Source of the DNA: CAVQCT01 sp964371785
GTDB taxonomy: Bacteria; Zixibacteria; MSB-5A5; GN15; FEB-12
Assembly (NCBI GenBank): GCA_964371785.1
Contig: CAYJOL010000010.1
Coordinates: 62,001-126,000, forward strand
Direction: 5' to 3'
Length of the DNA stretch: 64,000 nucleotides
Of the stretch, positions 51,701 to 60,176 are shown one piece after another. The position numbers and the translations under genes were made by a program. The stretch's first letter is position 1. Every line of letters starts with the position of its first letter. The notes under the pieces were generated by a model. That model ran no database searches. It was not told where the DNA came from and saw only the letters and a program-made list of their open reading frames with translations.

Positions 51701-53805
51701 TTGCGACCAGCCCGGGCGGCGGCCGTTATTACATGAGCGGCTTCCGTACGTGCGAACCGGGTGGTGTGGATGATCTGCTCTTCGTGTTCAACGAAGACGG
51801 CTTCCTGGAATGCTGGAACTCGGTTACCGGCAGCGAAATATTCAGACGCCGTGTGGATCACATCGGCGGCCTGAACATTGGTATGAATGGCGCGATCGCG
51901 CAGGCTACCGGCGGCGCGATTCACGTGATGTTTGCGGACTACTACGGTGGTCTGTATGACTTCACCCAGGGCGCCGACAGAGCCCGCCTCCAGATCGAGA
52001 CCTATCATCCAACCGGTCCGGTCGAATTCGGCTCCAACCCCGCTCTGCCGGTTGACTTTGGTCCGATCATCACCAATACCGGTTGTACCGACCTGATTTT
52101 CGCCAACGTCTATGTTGATGAGAACGTGATTATCGGTACCGACCTTCCTGACTTCTCGGCCGGCGTTATTCCGAAGAATCTGGAAGAGCAGGCGAGCAAG
52201 ATCGCTAATGACCTTGCCCGTGACGCCTTCCTTTCGAAATTCCAGCAGCCGAGACAGTCCATTGATGAGAGCATGACGTCCGTTCGCGATATCAATCTTG
52301 GCAAGGAAACCAAGCGCACCGCCGCCGGCGTACCGGCCTGGTTGGTTAGCCTGGATCATCCTACCGCGGGCGATATCGTTCCGGCCGGCGGCACCATCAA
52401 TCTGCAGTTCACGGTCAATCAGACTTTGATCAACCGTGGCCCGCAGTCCTGCTATATCGCATTTGACGCCAACGATCCCGACTTCTTCCTGAACAACACG
52501 CCGGAATATGCCGATGCGTTGCTTCCGGAAATCTTCCTGACGGTGGTCGGCGGCTGCTTGATCGATACCACGGAACTTGACTTTGGTATCGGCCAGGCCA
52601 ATATGCAGTGGGTTACCAACACCGGCCGTTTGGGTACCGGTGACTGGGATCCGCATGCCTTTGATATCGACGGCGATGCTTCGTCGTTCTATCAGGGCAC
52701 GTATGTTTATGGCGTGTCGCACTTCCGTATCGCCATGAACACGCAAGACTGGTCGTCTGGCGGTGGCGAAACGGATGCTTGGGTTTCCATGCAGCCGGAT
52801 CCGAACTTCTGCGATGACCAGTGCAAGCCTCCACTCACCGCCGACGTGCCGGTGGGCGCAATCACCAGAGATGGTGGAGCGACCTACGACCCGTTGTTGG
52901 CTGATGTGGTTTGCAAGACCTATCTCGACTCCGTCCAGAACTTCGGTGATGGCGCGGGCGGTTGGGATTGGAGCGCCTTCGGCGCCGCGTTCGACGATAC
53001 CCTGAGCATGGGACTGCGGGTCGATTCCAAGACCTACGGTATCAAAGATGCTCCGGAATTCGCGAACATGACGTTTGAAGTCATGACCGTTACTGAACGC
53101 AACGGCCTCCCGGTCGACAACTGGTACTTCGGTACCATGATCGACTATGACGTCGGTACCGATACCGCGGCTCTCGATGCCAGCATCTCCACGGCGTGGT
53201 CATACACGGCTGGAGGCAATGGCGACGCGGCCTGGGGTCTCATAAAGGTGCCGTTTGGCGGTTGCGACGGTGAAGGGCCGATGATCAACGTGAAAGCGTT
53301 GAACGCCGACTCTGCCCAGTTCAGAAACGACGATGCCGCGACCAATTACAACAAGTATTGGGATAAGGCATACGAGTATATGAGCATGGGCCCGGGTGCG
53401 TACTCGCACGCGAACGTCAGAAACGGTTCTGACCAGGAATTCCACGCGACTATCGCTGGCCACGACTTCGCCGGCGGTGACTCCTACAAGTTCGGCGTAG
53501 CCCAGTTCGGCTTCGCGGGTGGCGTAGTGAGTCCTGCTCTGTCGTCCAACTACGCCGCGCTTGCCAACACTGTAAACAAGTGGGCAGGTTTCGGTCGTGG
53601 TGACGTAAATGATGACGGCGCCGTAAATATCGCCGACATTATTTATCTGGCCGGGTATGTGAATAACGGCGGTCCCGGACCGATTCCGTTCGTCCATACC
53701 GGTGACGTGAACAACGACGGTCTCGTCAACGCAGGGGATATTACATACATGATCAGTTTCTACTTCGATTGCGGCCCGTGCCCAGTCGGCGCCTGGACTC
53801 TCTAA
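48715..53805 (+). CDS. Giant secreted beta-propeller protein with dockerin-type C-terminus
   Basis: The 1,696-residue protein starts after AAGGAGG with a signal peptide (about 1-24, LVLALSGTAFSDS). About 80-620 holds three jelly-roll-like repeats of roughly 170 residues, each with YSDNAGLPGAQ-like hairpins and cysteines. About 640-1100 looks like a PQQ-type beta-propeller (DLATGTPVYTLTG, NTGALIWERSVV, DAATGAIDWTLSG, ATNGAKFNQ). Further beta domains follow, and the last 70 residues hold two dockerin EF-hand repeats, DVNDDGAVNIADIIYLAGYV and DVNNDGLVNAGDITYMISFY. Codon choice looks biased to one synonym per amino acid from about 50.6 to 52.9 kb, suggesting high expression. Strong promoter, strong ribosome site and perfect terminator agree. 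Substrate or partner (a cohesin) is not in the window. Confidence 0.9.
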   Translation: MLKRLLIAVFVLGLVLALSGTAFSDSVLKNYTDGFEKNLKAPLASAEKPSALPAQPAFKKPASAIQKLPAGLSVPTPPLQYFCDLQDYTSGSAAYFWTIPDAYGDDLFNMRFTADANFDCSLKVAHYLMYWPAFVGTPDFRAYVWADDGFGFPGAKLDSVDIPWATIDAEHTAQASNLFFISADFSASNLIFSDGENYHIGWTVLQGVDPSATLAIISDAADGPFAGEERASENYAGTWGTMLNDWGDDVSFFILAERCCGEIPYSDCYTQSYMNPASYPSYTWQTPHPVYGFSDFAERFTTEGPETLMSVDVDVFQSGSPLPYIPGNDDVIVTVYSDNAGLPGAQIAQVTILGGTYPFYPASAHADFSSLNLVLEGDFHIGLSTSAAFGSGDGEKFLSDGDDGVQGRSNLFDAQDLMGGGPIWWPLADVYGADDNFGIYANLCKDEYYSCSWQDWGAAVTSVYPVPDANPIIEWGQQFKADAGSECILKDLTIYMYRHPSDSLRPNMYTYNTNINVYDSPGGSLLYQKVLTPADYAAAGYTGSNFYGFLVIDLVVPDVVVPNEFMVGVESVAPTRDEGIRITYQSAGGGYLNSTWINAPAFGGWLPATALGLAADMGMTMDAKVCCIPFSEATCTPGSDAGWATMQGNQARTGASNLALGDAWCNLNLNWAYVDATQLVAFCGPVIYGDKAVCAFSNKYIVFDLATGTPVYTLTGALGSGTLIGTSVRNTPTIANIDIVGTPTDVMFFTGGSTQSVGAVNFNTGALIWERSVVTFGASALTGQTRWATLTLLNVGGMNVLFYSTDNGKVVAVDATNGAKFNQTNYPGLGWPDANNPQTLTGATYISGATDGNRLFYSTASAATEGDVYGIDAATGAIDWTLSGAGGLQAQNIYVSYNYPEGFRGGVAYDGGKLYCASYANDLGVSDHPTDGVYYVIDAGTGTLPIPAVASNRVQYSTPIVDVARVFLPSLTQWATPTAGGNLVAYNKTTSTVAWLATSPGGGRYYMSGFRTCEPGGVDDLLFVFNEDGFLECWNSVTGSEIFRRRVDHIGGLNIGMNGAIAQATGGAIHVMFADYYGGLYDFTQGADRARLQIETYHPTGPVEFGSNPALPVDFGPIITNTGCTDLIFANVYVDENVIIGTDLPDFSAGVIPKNLEEQASKIANDLARDAFLSKFQQPRQSIDESMTSVRDINLGKETKRTAAGVPAWLVSLDHPTAGDIVPAGGTINLQFTVNQTLINRGPQSCYIAFDANDPDFFLNNTPEYADALLPEIFLTVVGGCLIDTTELDFGIGQANMQWVTNTGRLGTGDWDPHAFDIDGDASSFYQGTYVYGVSHFRIAMNTQDWSSGGGETDAWVSMQPDPNFCDDQCKPPLTADVPVGAITRDGGATYDPLLADVVCKTYLDSVQNFGDGAGGWDWSAFGAAFDDTLSMGLRVDSKTYGIKDAPEFANMTFEVMTVTERNGLPVDNWYFGTMIDYDVGTDTAALDASISTAWSYTAGGNGDAAWGLIKVPFGGCDGEGPMINVKALNADSAQFRNDDAATNYNKYWDKAYEYMSMGPGAYSHANVRNGSDQEFHATIAGHDFAGGDSYKFGVAQFGFAGGVVSPALSSNYAALANTVNKWAGFGRGDVNDDGAVNIADIIYLAGYVNNGGPGPIPFVHTGDVNNDGLVNAGDITYMISFYFDCGPCPVGAWTL

Positions 53806-53830
53806 TCCGGGTAGTAGTACTATAGATCGG

Positions 53831-53864
53831 GAAGCGAGGACCTTCGGGTCCTCGCTTCTTTTTT
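53831..53864 (+). terminator. Very strong rho-independent terminator
   Basis: GAAGCGAGGACC-TTCG-GGTCCTCGCTTC is a perfect 12-bp stem with a UUCG tetraloop followed by TTTTTT. It lies 25 bp after the giant gene's stop codon. Confidence 0.97.
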
Positions 53865-53892
53865 GTATCTGTCTTTGCCGACATATTGTATA

Positions 53893-55002
53893 ATGGGGCA
53901 AATGGCTGAACCGACTACCGACAAAACACAGCGCGAAATTGGCGGCCTGCTGGCCGATCTGTTCGAAATCTCCGCCGTCTATCAGCACGGCCAGAATATC
54001 ATTTTCAGCCTGAACAACTACTTCAATCGTGAAAAATCCGTCGAAATGCTTCGTGAACGCCTCAAACTCGCCGGCTACAGCTATACCCTTGACCAAACCG
54101 ACAGCCAGTTGACCCTGAGCATCAACCCGAAACGCAAATTTTCCGTCCCGCCCCTGAACATCATTCTGTTTGTCCTGACACTGATTTCGGTGTATATCGT
54201 GCCGGTTTTCCTGCGCCAGGCGGAGGCGGCCGGGTTCAGCAATGCCTTCGGTCGGACTCTTGACGCGCTCAGGCAGGGACAGGCAATACAGTTCACGCTC
54301 TGCCTGATGTCTATTCTGTTCATTCACGAGATGGGACATTACATTGCGAGCCGCCGGAGGAACATAATCACCTCGTTTCCTTATTTCATCCCGGCTCCGA
54401 ATATCATAGGTACATTCGGCGCGATTATCAAATCCAAGACCCCCTTCCGGAATCGACGGGACCTGATAGAGGTCGGCGCGGCCGGGCCGATCGCAGGCTG
54501 GATTGTCGCCGTTGCCTGTCTGGTGTATGGACTTACTACGTCCACTATTGTGCGTTTGTCGATGATCCCGCCGGGCGAAATGGGCTTCGCCCTTCAGGGA
54601 GAATCGATCCTGATGCGACTTCTGACCCTTTCGATCATGGGACCGGCGCCCGAAGGAAGCGTCTATGCACTGTCGGAGGCGGCGTACGCCGGCTGGGTCG
54701 GTCTGTTGATCACAGCGATCAATCTGCTGCCGATCGGGCAGCTCGACGGTGGTCATATCCTGTTTGGTCTCTTCCGCCGCAAACAGCATATACTAGGATA
54801 TATTGCCATGGGGCTATTGCTTCTGCTCGGCTTTCAGTCCAAACTATGGTGGGTGTTCGCGATATTCGGATATGTATTTGGGATAAAGCATCTGCCGACG
54901 CTCGATGACAGTCGCCCGCCGGGACGAATTGCAACGACCATGGGGGTGGTCGCTATCGTCATCCTCGTGCTATCGTTTACGCCGGTGCCTTTTCGGTTGT
55001 AG
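53893..55002 (+). CDS. Site-2 protease family (M50) membrane metallopeptidase
   Basis: The roughly 369-residue protein has a soluble N-terminus (about 1-90) and then membrane helices. The zinc site is FIHEMGHYIASRRRN (HExxH, about residue 146). The second motif INLLPIGQLDGGHILFG (about 277) supplies the metal-binding Asp of S2P enzymes. GAAGPIAGWIVAVACLVYGL is also typical. Such intramembrane proteases cut transmembrane or signal-peptide remnants. The starts at 53893 and 53902 are both possible; neither has a good ribosome site. The 3' end overlaps the HD-GYP gene on the other strand by 26 bp. Confidence 0.88.
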   Translation: MGQMAEPTTDKTQREIGGLLADLFEISAVYQHGQNIIFSLNNYFNREKSVEMLRERLKLAGYSYTLDQTDSQLTLSINPKRKFSVPPLNIILFVLTLISVYIVPVFLRQAEAAGFSNAFGRTLDALRQGQAIQFTLCLMSILFIHEMGHYIASRRRNIITSFPYFIPAPNIIGTFGAIIKSKTPFRNRRDLIEVGAAGPIAGWIVAVACLVYGLTTSTIVRLSMIPPGEMGFALQGESILMRLLTLSIMGPAPEGSVYALSEAAYAGWVGLLITAINLLPIGQLDGGHILFGLFRRKQHILGYIAMGLLLLLGFQSKLWWVFAIFGYVFGIKHLPTLDDSRPPGRIATTMGVVAIVILVLSFTPVPFRL

Positions 55003-56494
55003 TTGGAGCGGCATTGAGCTGGTTGATATCTTCCGGGCGGCCGTACATCTCAACGAAATTTATCTTCCCTTGCCGGATGACTTCGATAAAGACCTCGACC
55101 AGTGCCGGATCAAATTGTCTTCCACTGAAATTTTGAAGCTCCGAAATCGCCTTGGCGAGACTTCCGCCTTTCCGGTAGGGACGATCTGACATGATGGCAT
55201 CGAAAGTATCAGCGACCGCCAGCAGGCGTCCCTCGATCGGGATGTCTTTCCCCTTCAGCCCTTTCGGATAGCCGGTGCCGTCGTACCATTCATGATGCGC
55301 GATAATATACGGGATGGCCGGCTTAAACAGGTCGATCCCATGTATGATATTGTAGCCGAGTTTCGGATGGCTGTTCATTTTCTTGCGTTCTTCCTCGGTG
55401 AGCCGTCCCGGCTTGTTAAGTATGGCGTCGGGGACGCCTATCTTGCCGATATCATGCAGGGTGCAACCCATGACGAGATTGTCGATTTGCGCCCTGTCCC
55501 AACCCAGTTCATGGGCGATAAGTTCGGCCAGTCTGCTCACCCGGTCGGTATGCCCGGCGGTGTATGGATCCCGCGCCTCAATTGCCTTGGCCAGTCCCCG
55601 GATAGCGTGCAGGTAAGATTGCTGGAGGTCCTGGTAGAGACAGTGGTTGGCGATTGCCGAGGCGGCCGAATTCGACAGGATCGAGAGAACATCGAGCTGA
55701 CCCGCCGTGAGTTCATCGAATCGACTCAGAATGAGCAGGTTGATGACGCCATGCAAACGGCGGCGAATGAATATCGGCTGGGCGATAAGGATTTGCGACA
55801 AAGCCTGACCGTCGAGTAGTACCTGTTGCCTACGTATGGCCGGTTTACCGCTCTTGGTATAAATGAACTTGTCAATGGAGGCTTCGTCGAGCACATTGGC
55901 TCGATATTTCTCATCATCGCAGCACTCCACATGCCCCACGATATCCTTGCTTTCCGGATCTATGATTATGGCGGATGCCGCGGTAGCGGACAGCTCTTTC
56001 TTGGCTGATTGGACGACCAGCGCAAGAAACTCGTCGATATTGCCCTCGGCGGTACCGGCATTGGCTACCTGGAGAAACTCAACCTGACCTTCGAGCTGAA
56101 CATTGGCACGTAACACCCGCTGGTGTTCCAGTCCGCGGGTGATGGCGGCTCGCAAAAGATCGAGCTTGAACGGTTTGACCAGAAAGTCATACGCGCCCTT
56201 CTTGAGCACCGAGATGGCTGTTTCAACCGTCGGGTGGGCCGTCATGAGAATAAAGATGGCGTCGCGGTGATTTGCCAGCGTGGTGTCCAGCACCTGCACC
56301 CCGGAACAATCTTTCATCACCAGGTCGGACAGGACCAGGTCGACATGATTGTCACGAATAAAGGTGATCGCTTCACGCGCATCGGTGAATGCCTTGACGG
56401 AATATTTGTCCGAAGCCAGAGCCTCGACGATGATATTGCAGATATAGGTCTCATCGTCGACTACAACAATACTGGCGCTGCGGTTTTCGAACAT
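54977..56494 (-). CDS. Response regulator with GAF and HD-GYP domains
   Basis: The 505-residue protein has a receiver domain (VVVDDETYICN; phospho-acceptor Asp57 in LVLSDLVMKDC). A GAF-like middle (about 150-300) follows, then an HD-GYP domain with HTDRVSRLAELIAHE, LHDIGKIGVPDAILNKPG and HHEWYDGTGYPKGLKG (about 315-420). HD-GYP proteins degrade cyclic di-GMP. The metal ligands His and Asp, and the GYP triad (GTGYP), are intact, so it should be active. GGGAGA precedes the ATG. Its 3' end converges on the M50 gene with 26 bp of overlap. Confidence 0.95.
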   Translation of the reverse strand: MFENRSASIVVVDDETYICNIIVEALASDKYSVKAFTDAREAITFIRDNHVDLVLSDLVMKDCSGVQVLDTTLANHRDAIFILMTAHPTVETAISVLKKGAYDFLVKPFKLDLLRAAITRGLEHQRVLRANVQLEGQVEFLQVANAGTAEGNIDEFLALVVQSAKKELSATAASAIIIDPESKDIVGHVECCDDEKYRANVLDEASIDKFIYTKSGKPAIRRQQVLLDGQALSQILIAQPIFIRRRLHGVINLLILSRFDELTAGQLDVLSILSNSAASAIANHCLYQDLQQSYLHAIRGLAKAIEARDPYTAGHTDRVSRLAELIAHELGWDRAQIDNLVMGCTLHDIGKIGVPDAILNKPGRLTEEERKKMNSHPKLGYNIIHGIDLFKPAIPYIIAHHEWYDGTGYPKGLKGKDIPIEGRLLAVADTFDAIMSDRPYRKGGSLAKAISELQNFSGRQFDPALVEVFIEVIRQGKINFVEMYGRPEDINQLNAAPTTTEKAPA

Positions 56495-56607
56495 GATTCT
56501 CCCTTCGCGTCGGTTGAATTCATGTTAGGTATCGGATAAATGGGTTGATTCCGAAGAGAAAGATTGGTAACTGTATAATTATTGAGCTTGGATTTGCGCC
56601 ATACATC

Positions 56608-57459
56608 TTAGGATGTAAACTGGTCTGCCTTATAGGAAGAACGCACCAGCGGCGCCGAGAAAACCGTCCTGATTCCTGCCTGCATCGCCAGATGCTTCAT
56701 CTGTTCGAATTCGTCAGGATGAACATAGCGGTGAACCGGGAGATGATTTTTCGAAGGCGCAAGATACTGCCCGATGGTTAACATTGAAACGCCGGTATGG
56801 GCAAGGTCCTCGAATAACTGCGAAAGCTCGTCGAGGGTCTCCCCCAATCCAACCATGATGCCCGATTTAGTCAAAATACCGGAATGATCCCTGACATACC
56901 TCAGGAGATCGAGGGAGCGGGCGTAATCAGCGCCGGGACGGACGGACGAATAGAGTCTCGGCACCGTTTCCAGATTATGATTGAAGATGTCCGGGGCGGC
57001 GTCGATTATTACATTTGCCGCGTCACGGCTTCCCTGGAAATCCGGCGTAAGCACCTCGATGGTGACGCCGGCGATTCGTTTGCGAAGTTCCAGGACAACC
57101 TGAGCAAACTGCCCGGCACCGCCATCAGGCAGGTCATCCCGGGTAACCGAGGTTATCACGACATGCTTGAGTTTCAATTCGTTTGACAGCATCGCCACCC
57201 GGATCGGCTCATCCGGATCTACCTCGGTCGGTTTACCCGATGGTACGTCGCAGAACCGGCAGTTTCGCGTACACTGCGGTCCGAGAATAAGAAACGTGGC
57301 CGTCCCGCGATTAAAACACTCCCCCCGATTGGGACAGTTCGCCGCCTGGCAGACCGTGTTGAGGTGATGCTTCCGAAGAAGCTGGCTCACTTCATCGTAC
57401 TTATTGCCGCTGAATGCCTTAACTCTAAGCCACTCCGGTTTTCGTTCGCGCGAATTCAT
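56608..57459 (-). CDS. lipA: Lipoyl synthase LipA
   Basis: This radical-SAM enzyme inserts two sulfurs into protein-bound octanoyl chains. The 283-residue protein has CQAANCPNRGEC (auxiliary 4Fe-4S cysteines) and CTRNCRFCDVPSG (CxxxCxxC radical-SAM motif), with LKHVVITSVTRDDLPDGGAGQFA and FNHNLETVPRLYSSVRPGADY further on. A C-terminal RSSYKA supplies the conserved Ser ligand. I use the ATG at 57459 with AGGA 7 bp upstream; a longer form from 57537 is less likely. It should complete lipoate synthesis with the LipM-like protein at 20983-21819. It precedes the HD-GYP gene, same strand, gap 113 bp. Confidence 0.97.
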   Translation of the reverse strand: MNSRERKPEWLRVKAFSGNKYDEVSQLLRKHHLNTVCQAANCPNRGECFNRGTATFLILGPQCTRNCRFCDVPSGKPTEVDPDEPIRVAMLSNELKLKHVVITSVTRDDLPDGGAGQFAQVVLELRKRIAGVTIEVLTPDFQGSRDAANVIIDAAPDIFNHNLETVPRLYSSVRPGADYARSLDLLRYVRDHSGILTKSGIMVGLGETLDELSQLFEDLAHTGVSMLTIGQYLAPSKNHLPVHRYVHPDEFEQMKHLAMQAGIRTVFSAPLVRSSYKADQFTS

Positions 57460-57526
57460 CACCATTTCCTGTTCAATTTCTGCACATCGACTGGCGCCGG
57501 GTACTTCGGGCCGCGAAACCCGGCTT

Positions 57527-57554
57527 TTGTCAACCACTTCCCGTCAAGTATAAG
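57527..57554 (+). promoter_or_regulatory. Possible promoter of the second dockerin protein
   Basis: TTGTCA (57527-57532), a 16-bp spacer and TATAAG (57549-57554), 58 bp before the ATG at 57613. AGGAG lies 5 bp before that ATG. The lipA gene runs the other way from the same intergenic region. Confidence 0.45.
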
Positions 57555-57612
57555 CGAAAACGCTCGATAATCAACATAAGAATGCATTGAAACAACCTTG
57601 ATAGGAGCTACC

Positions 57613-59769
57613 ATGTCTCGATCACGTCAGGGACTGCTCTACCTGCTTGTCATCTCGCTCGTAGCAGCCGGGCTCAGCGCCGCCGGCAAACCTGAGGCGC
57701 GTATAGAACTTATCAGCAACCCTGTCTTCCGGAGCCTCAACCCGTATACCAGCATCAGTTCCGCCGATACCTGTGTGGTTCGTCACGATGCCGGGGCGGT
57801 GTACAAGATCGATGGCTGGGTAGTAGGCAATGAGCTTTACAAGAGTTATCTGGACCCTTCCCTGACGTGCACCAATCCATATCCATTCACGGTCACCGAA
57901 ATCAATATGCCGATGTATTTCGCGGACGCTACTCCTATCAGCGTATCAGTCGACATCGAATTGGCCGATATGACCGATCCGTCCTGCCCTTTTCCCGGGG
58001 CATTGGTAGCGATGTCGACGCAATGGGATCTCGAGGTGCCGGCTACCGGCCTATATGATATCTGGATACCGCTGGATACGCCGTTTGTAGTCACGGGACC
58101 GTTCTTTGCCGGATTCTATATTGGCAATTATTTCGATGCGGCGGCAGGTGCGGCGATTATCACCGACGACAATCCCAATGCTACGTGCATGTCGTACAAC
58201 ATCTGGAACGACTCAGTCGGGTTCATAGACATGCTCAACAACCAGTTCTGGAATTTCCCGGGGCAGCTTGTGCTCTATGCGGCGGGCATCCCGGGCGGCA
58301 CCGGTGGCGGAACAACCCAGCCCGCTCCTTTGGTCAAGTTACTTGCTCCGGCTGAAAATAAGAATCTGTACGCAGAGGCAATGCTCTGGGCCGACGAGTA
58401 TTCCGGCTCCACGATTATCGACTATGTTTCGTTCTCATACTCGAACGGCGGCGCTTTTGTTGCGATCGGTCAGGATTTCAACGGCGCTTCGCCGTTAAGA
58501 GACGGCGTATCCAACGCTGTAGCCGGTGATGGATACAGTTATATTTGGAATTTCAGCGGACTCCCCGAGGGCGCCTATGTCATCCGGGCAACCGCGCATG
58601 ATACGACCGGACGGACGGCGACCAGCGATGTTACAGTATATATTGATCCTACTCCGCCTACACCGACAGTCATCGGCCCGCTTTCAGGCACCAGCATTTG
58701 TCCATCGTTTGACATGATCTTCAATGACAATGATGAAAATCTGAATCGCGTCGACCTCTATCGCAAGAAAGCTGACTCGGCCTATTCCGCAGGACTTGTA
58801 ACTCTCAGCGAATTCAAATTCGGCGATAGCAATGGGAATCCAAGTGATGGCAATCATGTCGCGTCGGGCGAGTACGCCGAATATTACTCCGGTCCGGTTG
58901 CCGCGGCCCTGGCGATAAAGCTCTGGGCAGATCGGGGATACCCCCTGCTGATGCGCGAAGGTTTGGTCACGTTGACACTGGATACCCTTGTGGAAAGAAT
59001 GGCTGTCTTGTTCAACGTGCGTGCCAATCATGGTTGTTATGATGAACTGGTCTATTCGGGGCTGAAGGACTTTAATGCATCCAAGTCCAGTCCGCTCTCC
59101 CTGTCAGTAACGCGCAATCCCGGTTACTTCGCATTAAGACAGGCGGTGGAAGAAGAGCAGCGCTCTGCGTTGGTGGCACTGGGCAATACGCCGGGGTTGT
59201 GGGTGGCCGTCGATGGGTTCCGCGGATGGAAGCAGCTTGATGGTTCGTATCGTGTCTCCATCTGCAATCCAACAACCGGCCTCAAAGAAACGGTCTCGGT
59301 GCGGGACAATGCCGGTCAGAGTGAGATGTATTTCGGCGGAGCCTGGAAACGGATCGATATGATGATCAGTATGGTCCCATTGGGATGGGCAGTGTCGAGA
59401 ACGGCGGTCGGCACCGACACGAATGGCACCAACGGCTGGGCAATCAGCGTCAGTACGGCCGGGTTTGTCGATGGCGAACAGTATTTCTTCCGGGCCGAGG
59501 GCGTGGATAATACGGCGCTTCGCGATGTCTCCACCGTGCTGGTTCAGTTTGATTGTTCCAGTTACTATATGCACGGGGATTACAACAACGACGGTCGCGC
59601 TAACATTGCCGACCTGAATTATCTTGTCGCTTTTATCACTCATGCCGGGCCGGCGCCGGTGGGCGGCTCGGGTCGGGCCGACGCCAACTGTGATAGCCGC
59701 GTCAACATCGGAGATGTAGTCTACTACGTAAATTACATGTTTGGCACGTCAGCCACGCCGTGTCGATAA
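57613..59769 (+). CDS. Secreted multidomain protein with degenerate C39-like peptidase domain and dockerin
   Basis: The 718-residue protein has a signal peptide (about 1-25, VISLVAAGLSAAG), an N-terminal jelly-roll (about 45-220) like those of the giant protein, an Ig-like domain (about 235-350), and a domain of about 190 residues (about 370-570). A dockerin-type C-terminus follows (DYNNDGRANIADLNYLVAF, DANCDSRVNIGDVVYYVNY). The middle domain resembles papain-fold/C39-like peptidases: EYYSGPVAAALAIKLWAD (about 425) sits where a YCGPxxAA Cys-helix is usual, with Ser instead of Cys. GLWVAVDGF (about 530) sits where GHxVxVxGF would supply His, with Leu instead. It may therefore be an inactive, binding-only domain. 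AGGAG at 5 bp fixes the start; a TTG five codons earlier is rejected. Confidence 0.85.
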   Translation: MSRSRQGLLYLLVISLVAAGLSAAGKPEARIELISNPVFRSLNPYTSISSADTCVVRHDAGAVYKIDGWVVGNELYKSYLDPSLTCTNPYPFTVTEINMPMYFADATPISVSVDIELADMTDPSCPFPGALVAMSTQWDLEVPATGLYDIWIPLDTPFVVTGPFFAGFYIGNYFDAAAGAAIITDDNPNATCMSYNIWNDSVGFIDMLNNQFWNFPGQLVLYAAGIPGGTGGGTTQPAPLVKLLAPAENKNLYAEAMLWADEYSGSTIIDYVSFSYSNGGAFVAIGQDFNGASPLRDGVSNAVAGDGYSYIWNFSGLPEGAYVIRATAHDTTGRTATSDVTVYIDPTPPTPTVIGPLSGTSICPSFDMIFNDNDENLNRVDLYRKKADSAYSAGLVTLSEFKFGDSNGNPSDGNHVASGEYAEYYSGPVAAALAIKLWADRGYPLLMREGLVTLTLDTLVERMAVLFNVRANHGCYDELVYSGLKDFNASKSSPLSLSVTRNPGYFALRQAVEEEQRSALVALGNTPGLWVAVDGFRGWKQLDGSYRVSICNPTTGLKETVSVRDNAGQSEMYFGGAWKRIDMMISMVPLGWAVSRTAVGTDTNGTNGWAISVSTAGFVDGEQYFFRAEGVDNTALRDVSTVLVQFDCSSYYMHGDYNNDGRANIADLNYLVAFITHAGPAPVGGSGRADANCDSRVNIGDVVYYVNYMFGTSATPCR

Positions 59770-59792
59770 GATTCCACGGTGATAATCAAATG

Positions 59793-59823
59793 AAGAAGCC
59801 GCGCCGAGCGCGGCTTCTTTTTT
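59793..59823 (+). terminator. Strong intrinsic terminator of the dockerin gene
   Basis: AAGAAGCCGCGC-CGA-GCGCGGCTTCTT is a perfect 12-bp stem with a 3-nt loop, followed by TTTT, 23 bp after the stop codon. On the minus strand the run after it is not T-rich, so it mainly serves the plus strand. Confidence 0.93.
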
Positions 59824-59831
59824 GGCAAGTC

Positions 59832-60140
59832 TCACTGCTGCTTGCGGGCAACCGACGCATTAATGGCTCGTCGGGCAATCTCTTCAGTGATGCCGCAGAT
59901 TTCGATCAACGCGTCGACCGCTTCATCCAGATGCTGCAACCACTCATTCTCCGGGTACCTGGACCTGAGGTCATCGGTTACCTCATTCGCGATAGTCGCG
60001 ATAAAGCCGGCGTATTGCTTTCGTTTACCTACCGCCAGAAATGGTATGATATATTTCTTGGCGACATGGCCGATCAGAAGAAGTCCGACCGAACCAAGAA
60101 TCCCCAGCCATGATCCGGAATCAAGTAAAAGCGATTCCAA
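59832..60140 (-). CDS. Holin-like small membrane protein
   Basis: This 102-residue protein begins at a TTG with a strong GGAGGAGG site just upstream, has one N-terminal hydrophobic helix (WLGILGSVGLLLIGHVA) and a mainly charged helical C-terminus (YAGFIATIANEVTDDLRSRYPENEWLQHLDEAVDALIEIC). The length, TTG start and topology fit small phage holin-type proteins (LL-H-like), but no diagnostic motif is present. It is the last gene of a minus-strand run (60177-64000) that has a phage structural flavour, which is the main reason for the call. Confidence 0.55.
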   Translation of the reverse strand: MESLLLDSGSWLGILGSVGLLLIGHVAKKYIIPFLAVGKRKQYAGFIATIANEVTDDLRSRYPENEWLQHLDEAVDALIEICGITEEIARRAINASVARKQQ

Positions 60141-60176
60141 TTGTCCTCCTCCTCTTTATAGGTGAAACCAGATTGA

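Noticed and set aside
50980..52746. 588-codon open frame on the minus strand inside the giant secreted protein gene
   Set aside because: It is antisense to a well-defined gene with a strong promoter, SD and terminator. Its text is low in complexity and looks like a product of the skewed codon choice of the plus strand.
53200..54789. 529-codon minus-strand open frame spanning the end of the giant gene and the M50 gene
   Set aside because: It crosses a very strong terminator and two clear genes on the other strand. No domain is recognisable.
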